The notes beneath the pieces were generated by a model. It searched no databases. It was not told where the DNA came from and was given only the letters and a program-made list of their open reading frames with translations. The translations under genes were made by a program, and so were the position numbers. A stretch of 64,000 nucleotides of DNA from Ostrinia nubilalis (Eukaryota > Arthropoda > Insecta > Lepidoptera > Crambidae): NCBI RefSeq assembly GCF_963855985.1, contig NC_087117.1:6955001-7019000 (forward strand). Direction: 5' to 3'. Positions 56,901 to 62,900 of the stretch are shown here, in pieces (position 1 is the first letter of the stretch; every line of letters begins with the position of its first letter).

Positions 56901-59900
56901 AAACGCCACCAGAGACCCCCGTATCTGATGGTCGAGGCCTATTAGGAAGGGATAGGTGGAGGTCATAGTCGTGTACTTACCATCGTGATAGTGTCTTTGG
57001 AAGTCGTCTTCCTTCGCTTCGATCTCTTGACTACTTGAAATCTCGCTCCTATTCCGCCCACATAAGACTCACAGACGTAGTAGTGTCTCCAGCGCCTTCC
57101 TGCTACCTTTATGAGGTCATCTGTATAGTTCCTTCCATCCACTCGGCCGCGCCCCAGCAATGTTTGGTCCCGGTCGCGCGGGGTGCGGGGAGTGTGGTCC
57201 GAGCAATCCGTAAGGCATTACTGTAGTGTGCGTGTGCACTCATGGAGCATTTAGCGTGTACCGGTAACACTCAAACATTAGCGGAAGAATGGTGGGGCGC
57301 ACGATCTATACACCTAATGAAAAATCGACCGTATTACAGCGTCAGAAAGCTTACCGTCGTGGTAGTGCCTCTGGAAGTCGTCCTCCTTGGCGTCTCCTCA
57401 TCGTCATCTCCGCTCGCATGTCCTTGTGTCTCGCCAGCAGTCTCTAGCCATTGCAATCTCGCGGATATAATTATATATAGGGATAGGATCCCGCCCACAT
57501 AAGACTCACCGTCGTGGTAGTATTTCCAGCGCCTTCCTGCTATCTTTATGAGGTCATTTATCACCTTGTAGGTGGGAAAAACGCCCTTATTACAACGTGA
57601 GAAAACTTACCGTCGTGGTAGTGCCTCTGGAAGTCATCCTCCTTCGCGTCGATCTCCGCTCGCATGTCCTTGTGCCTCGCCAGCAGTCTCTCCGCTCCGG
57701 CCACGTCGCGGGCCAGTTCCGCGGCCGTCACGCGCGCGATCTTCTCGCGCCAGTTCAGACTTCATAACACCCCAGCTACACTACTCGCAAAGTTGGCCGA
57801 AGTTAATCGAAGTAGATAGTGTGAACACACACTTCGCTTTGAGCAACTTAGCCTCGCCACGTCCGACTTTTGTTTAACTAATTTTCGCCTGAGTCAAAGG
57901 GCCCGAAGCGTTCCAAACACGCGTTTGAATACAAAGTATCTGACTACACTACTCGGCTAACTTCAGTACTGCAACGAAGCGTCCAAGCGTGTAGCGTAGC
58001 TACGATATAAGATACCAAACACGTGTTTGAATACGAAGTATCTGACTACACTACTCGGCTAACTTCGGTACTGCGTCCAAGCGAGTAGTGTAGCTGCGGT
58101 ATAACATTCACCGTCATAGTAGTGTCTCCAGCGCCTTCCTGCTACCTTTATGAGGTCATCTGTATAGTTCCTTCCATCCACTCGGCCGCGCCCCACAATG
58201 TTTGGTCCCGGTCGCGCGGGGTGCGGGGAGTGTGGTCCGAGCAATCCGTAAGGCATTACTGTAGTGTGCGTGTGCACTCATGGAACATTTAGCGTGTACC
58301 GATAACACTCAAACATTAGCGGAATAATGGTGGGGCGCGTCTTCGTGGATCGCACGATCTATACACCTAATGAAAAATCGACCGTATTACAACGTGAGAG
58401 AGCTTACCATCGTGATAAGTGTCTCTGGAAGTCATCCTCCTTGGCGTCGATGTCTGCTCGCATGTCCTTGTGTCTCGCCAGCAGTCTCTAGCCATTGCAA
58501 TCTCGCTCCTATCCCGCCCACATAAGACTCATCGTCGTGGTAGTGTTTCCAGCGCCTTCCTGAGGTCATATATCACCTTGTGTCACCTTTGTCGGCCGTT
58601 TGTCGGCCGTTTGGTGTAGTGGTTCAGAACGGACTACTATGCCGAGAGGTCCCGGGTTCGATTCCCGGCCGGGCAGAAATTGAAATGATGAATTTTAATT
58701 TCTGTGACGGGTCTGGGTGTGACTATGTATAATATTTATGTATTTAAAAAAAAAAAGTATATAAGTAGTATATCCGTTAAGCTAGCACCCATAACACAAG
58801 CATTAAGTTGCTTACTTTGGGGCTAGCTGGCGCTGTGTGAAATTGTCCTGTGATTTATTATTATTGTGGGTGGAAAATTCGACCTTATTACAACGCCAGA
58901 GAGCTTACTGTCGTGGTAGTGTCTCTGGAAGTCGTCAAAAGTATCTCGGCTCGTTGCAATCTCGCCCCTATTCCGCTCACATAAGACTCACCATCGTGGC
59001 AGTGTTTCCAGCGCCTTCCTGCTATCTTTATGAGGTCATTTATCACCTTGTAGGTGGGAAAAACGCCCTTATTACAACGTGAGAGAGCTTACCATCGTTT
59101 TAGTGCCTCTTAAAGTCGTCAAAAGTCTCTCGACTCGTTGCAATCTCGCCCCTATCCCAACCACATAAGACTCGCCGTCGTGGTAATAATGCCTCTAAAC
59201 ACCTGCACACATCAGTCTTTAGAAGGAGGATACACACCACAATATTTGTTGCAATCTCGCCCCTATTCCGACCCCATAAGACTTACCGTCGTGATAGTGT
59301 CTCTGGAAGTCATCATCCTTAGCGTCGATCTCTGCTCGCATGTCTTTGTGTCTCGCCAGCAGTCTCTCCGCTCCGGCCACGTCGCGGGCCAGTTCCGCGG
59401 CCGTCACGCGCGCGATCATCTCGTTGGTCCACGCCCTGAAAGGTTGGGTTGGTTAGTTCAACTATAACGTAAATAACACAAAATAATGTAACAAAAGTTA
59501 GAGCGATTTCGCAATTGTGAAAATTCAGTCTGGAACTATATATTTTCGACACACATACGAGACATACGTCCACCAATGTCTATAGTAGTTTTCTAGATTC
59601 GTTTTCGATGGAATCGGATAGGACATAGTGTAAAACCGCCTCACACCAAGTCGAGAACGGCTGGACAAAATAACCTCTGATTTATTAAATTAATCTCTGA
59701 ATGACAGTATAGCTATAAGAAAAATAAGCGTAAAAAATCCTTCAAAATAAGATATTGGAATGTAATGCGTCGTGTAGTTTAAGCTGTATCATCATATTTT
59801 CAGCCACAAGACTACCACTACTGAAAATAGACCTATCTCAATGATGGGCCAGTTGGCAATGGCAAACTTTATCGTTCGTTTTCCAATGATGTCCATTGCT

Positions 59901-62900
59901 GGACAAAGGCCTATTCCTTCCAGAAGCTTTAAGTGTCTTCACTGATATTAGGTACTATTTATGTATGTTTAGAAAATCTTACTATTTTATTTATTTTACC
60001 AATGGTTCGTGACCCTCACTCGGCATGGGGCACACTGAAAACCAGCGCCGTGGCCTTCGTCACCGTGGGCCACGGCATATGCTGAGTGGGTCCCGTTGCA
60101 GTGGGCATCTTGTTGGTGAGTGGGTGGCACTGTTCAGTTTACTCTTGTTTTTACTTTTTTTTTTCTTGTTCCATTATTATGTGCCACTGTCATGTCTATG
60201 TAATTGCCTGTATTTGTGTGATGTCCATTGTAATAAATGTATCTTTCTTTCTTTCTTCAACACTTGCACTTCTGACTTCAATACTCACAGCAGCTCCTGG
60301 TAGGTCCCGAAGTAGGCCTGCAGTTGTTCCGCCAGCTCGACCTGTGTGCCCGCGTGGTCTGCTCTCGCCGCGAGTGCCTCCAGCGCTTAAATGACACTCT
60401 ACACCTGAAGCCTACGTCTAAGATAGGTTCCATCTGGAGACCTGCACGCTTTCAGTGTTTCCAGCGTCTCAATAATGCTCCCTCCTTGCATTCCAAGCCT
60501 CCTGGTACTCACAGCAGCATATCTGAAAAGCTTTTTACAGTCAATACTCACAGCAGCTCCTGGTAGGTCCCGAAGTAGGCCTGCAGCTGCCCTGCTAACT
60601 CACCAGCGCCTCAATAATAGGGATCTTTCCCACTTCCCGTTTTTTTGCAGGAACTGTTTTAACAGTCAATACTCACAGTAGCTCCTGGTAAGTCCCAAAG
60701 TAGGCCTGCAGCTGTCCCGCTAACTCACCAGCGCCTCAATAAAAGGGCTCTTTTCCATGGATACCTTCCGTTTTTCGCAGGAACTGTTTTTACTGTCAAT
60801 ACTCACAACAGCTCCTGGTAGGTCCCGAAGTGCCCGCGTGCTCGGCTCTCGCTGCAAGCGCCTCCAGCGCTTAGATGACACTCTACACCTGAAGCTTAGG
60901 CTTCAGGCTTAGACTTAGGCCTAAGATAGGTTTCATCTGGAGACCTGCACGCTTTCAGTGTTTCCAGCGCTTCAATAATGCTCCCTACTTGCATTCCTAG
61001 CCTCCTGGTACTCACAGCAGCATATCTGAAAAGCTTTTTACATTAAATACTCACAGCAGTTCCTGGTAGGTCCCGAAGTAGGCCTGCAGTTGTTCCGCCA
61101 GCTCGACCTGTGTCCCCGCGTGGTCTGCTCTCGCCGCGAGTGCCTCCAGCGCTTCCGAAACGTCTTCTAGCTTGGCTGTCACGTGCTCCTTGGCGTCGGG
61201 GAATGCTGTGCCCAGCCTGCGGGTAGATAGGAATGGAAACTTTAGACATAGGAATAAAAAAAAACTAAGTATGTCTGCGAATGACCAATCGGATTCCCGA
61301 ACCGAAGCTGAGCGGGGCTGTGGTATGGAAATAACCGAACCTGATTGGTGATTCAAAGACATCTCTATGCTTCGGTGGTAAATGGGCTAATCTAACAGTC
61401 TATACTACACTAATGCAAGTAATGAATAAAACAATGTAGCATCTATAAAATAAGTTATTGAAAACAATGAAAATGTAACGTGTAGATTCTGCGCGTGCAG
61501 CTATCTCTCTCTCTCTCTCCCTCAAGTCTCCTTTTATCTTTCTCTCTCAGTATCCACTTACCTAGCAGCCTCTTCCTTTAGTCCAGCGTGTCTCGCTCTT
61601 ATAGCGTCCAAATCAGCGTGCAACGCAGTAAGGCGTCGCTTCTGCGCGTACAAATCTCTACCCAGGGTGCTCATTTGATCATCAAGCGTGTATCGATCGA
61701 GTTCATAAGAGAGCCCGTTTGAATAGCTTGGTAGTGTGACGAACCCAGCGTACTTAGGCGCCGTGTAGTCCGTGTCACTATATTTTGTCTTACCTAACAG
61801 CTTCTTCTTTGAGACCAGCATGTCGTGCTCTTATTACGTCCAAACCCGCATGCAGCGCAGTAAGGCATCGCTTCTGTGCATGCAGCTATTTCTCTCTCTC
61901 CCTCACTCTCTATCCCCTATTCTCTCTCTCTAGCTCACTCACTTAGCAACTTACCTAGCAGCTTCCTCCTTTAATCCAGCGTGTCTCGCTCTTATAGCGT
62001 CCAAATCAGCGTGCAGTGCAGTAAGACGTCGCTTCTGCGCGTGCAGTTCAGTCCTAGACCGCGCGCCTGCGTCCGGTAACAGTGCTTCCTTCTCCGCCAC
62101 CCAGGCTGCTGTCTCGTCTGACACATGTCCTTGAATTCAGGAGACGTGCTCGTGTAGCCAGCGCGACGTGCAGTGCACGCGTCTCGCGCTATTTTGACTG
62201 TCTTGCTTGAACTACCGTCAATTTCACTTACCTAGCAGCATAGTTTTTAAGACTAAAGCCTGGTCCGTGAGCACGTAGAATCCCGTCCAATGACCCCAAG
62301 CTACCCATCCTTATCGCTCGCGCGTAATTATATTGCTGTCGCGACTGTGCGACGCGATGGGCAGCTTGGGGTCATTGGACGGGATTCTACGTGCTCACGG
62401 ACCAGGCTTTAGCGTGTCCCGCCCGTAATTTGGACGCTAGTCCAAATCAGCTAGCAACGCGGTAAGGCGTCACTTCTGCGCGTCCTACTCTTATTTCTTT
62501 TTCTCTCTCTATCCTATTCTCTCTCTCACACATACTTAATATTCACTTACCTAGCAGCTTCTTCCTTTAGACCAGCGTGTCTCGCCCGTATAGCGTCCAA
62601 ATCAGCGTGCAGCGCAGTAAGGCGTCGCTTCTGCGCGTGCAGTTCAGTCCGGGACCGTGCGCCTGCGTCCGGTAACAGTGCTTCCTTCTCCGCCACCCAG
62701 CCTGCCGTCTCGTCACACTTACATGTCCTTGAATTCAGGAGACGTGCTCGTGCAGTCAGCACGACGTGCAGTGCACGCGTCTCGCGCTATTTTGACTGTC
62801 TTGCTTGAACTACCGTCAATTTCACTTACCTAGCAGCATAGTTTTTAAGACTAGCGTGTCTCGCCCGTAATTTGGACGCTAGTCCAAATCAGCTAGCAAC

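Larger units (their letters stand above)
56981..59130 (-). repeat. Array derived from spectrin exon C end plus donor
   Basis: About a dozen copies of the TTCCAGAGACACTATCACGA-type exon end followed by GTAAG or GTGAG. Better ones are at 56981-57035, 57355-57445, 57611-57766, 58409-58495 and 58910-58945. Between them, larger blocks are duplicated (57105-57300 repeats at 58135-58320), giving a complex nested array. Confidence 0.8.

Noticed and set aside
58602..58672. Possible tRNA gene with good A and B boxes
   Set aside because: The sequence runs straight into a SINE body with a poly-A tail, and the same body occurs elsewhere; it is a tRNA-derived SINE head.
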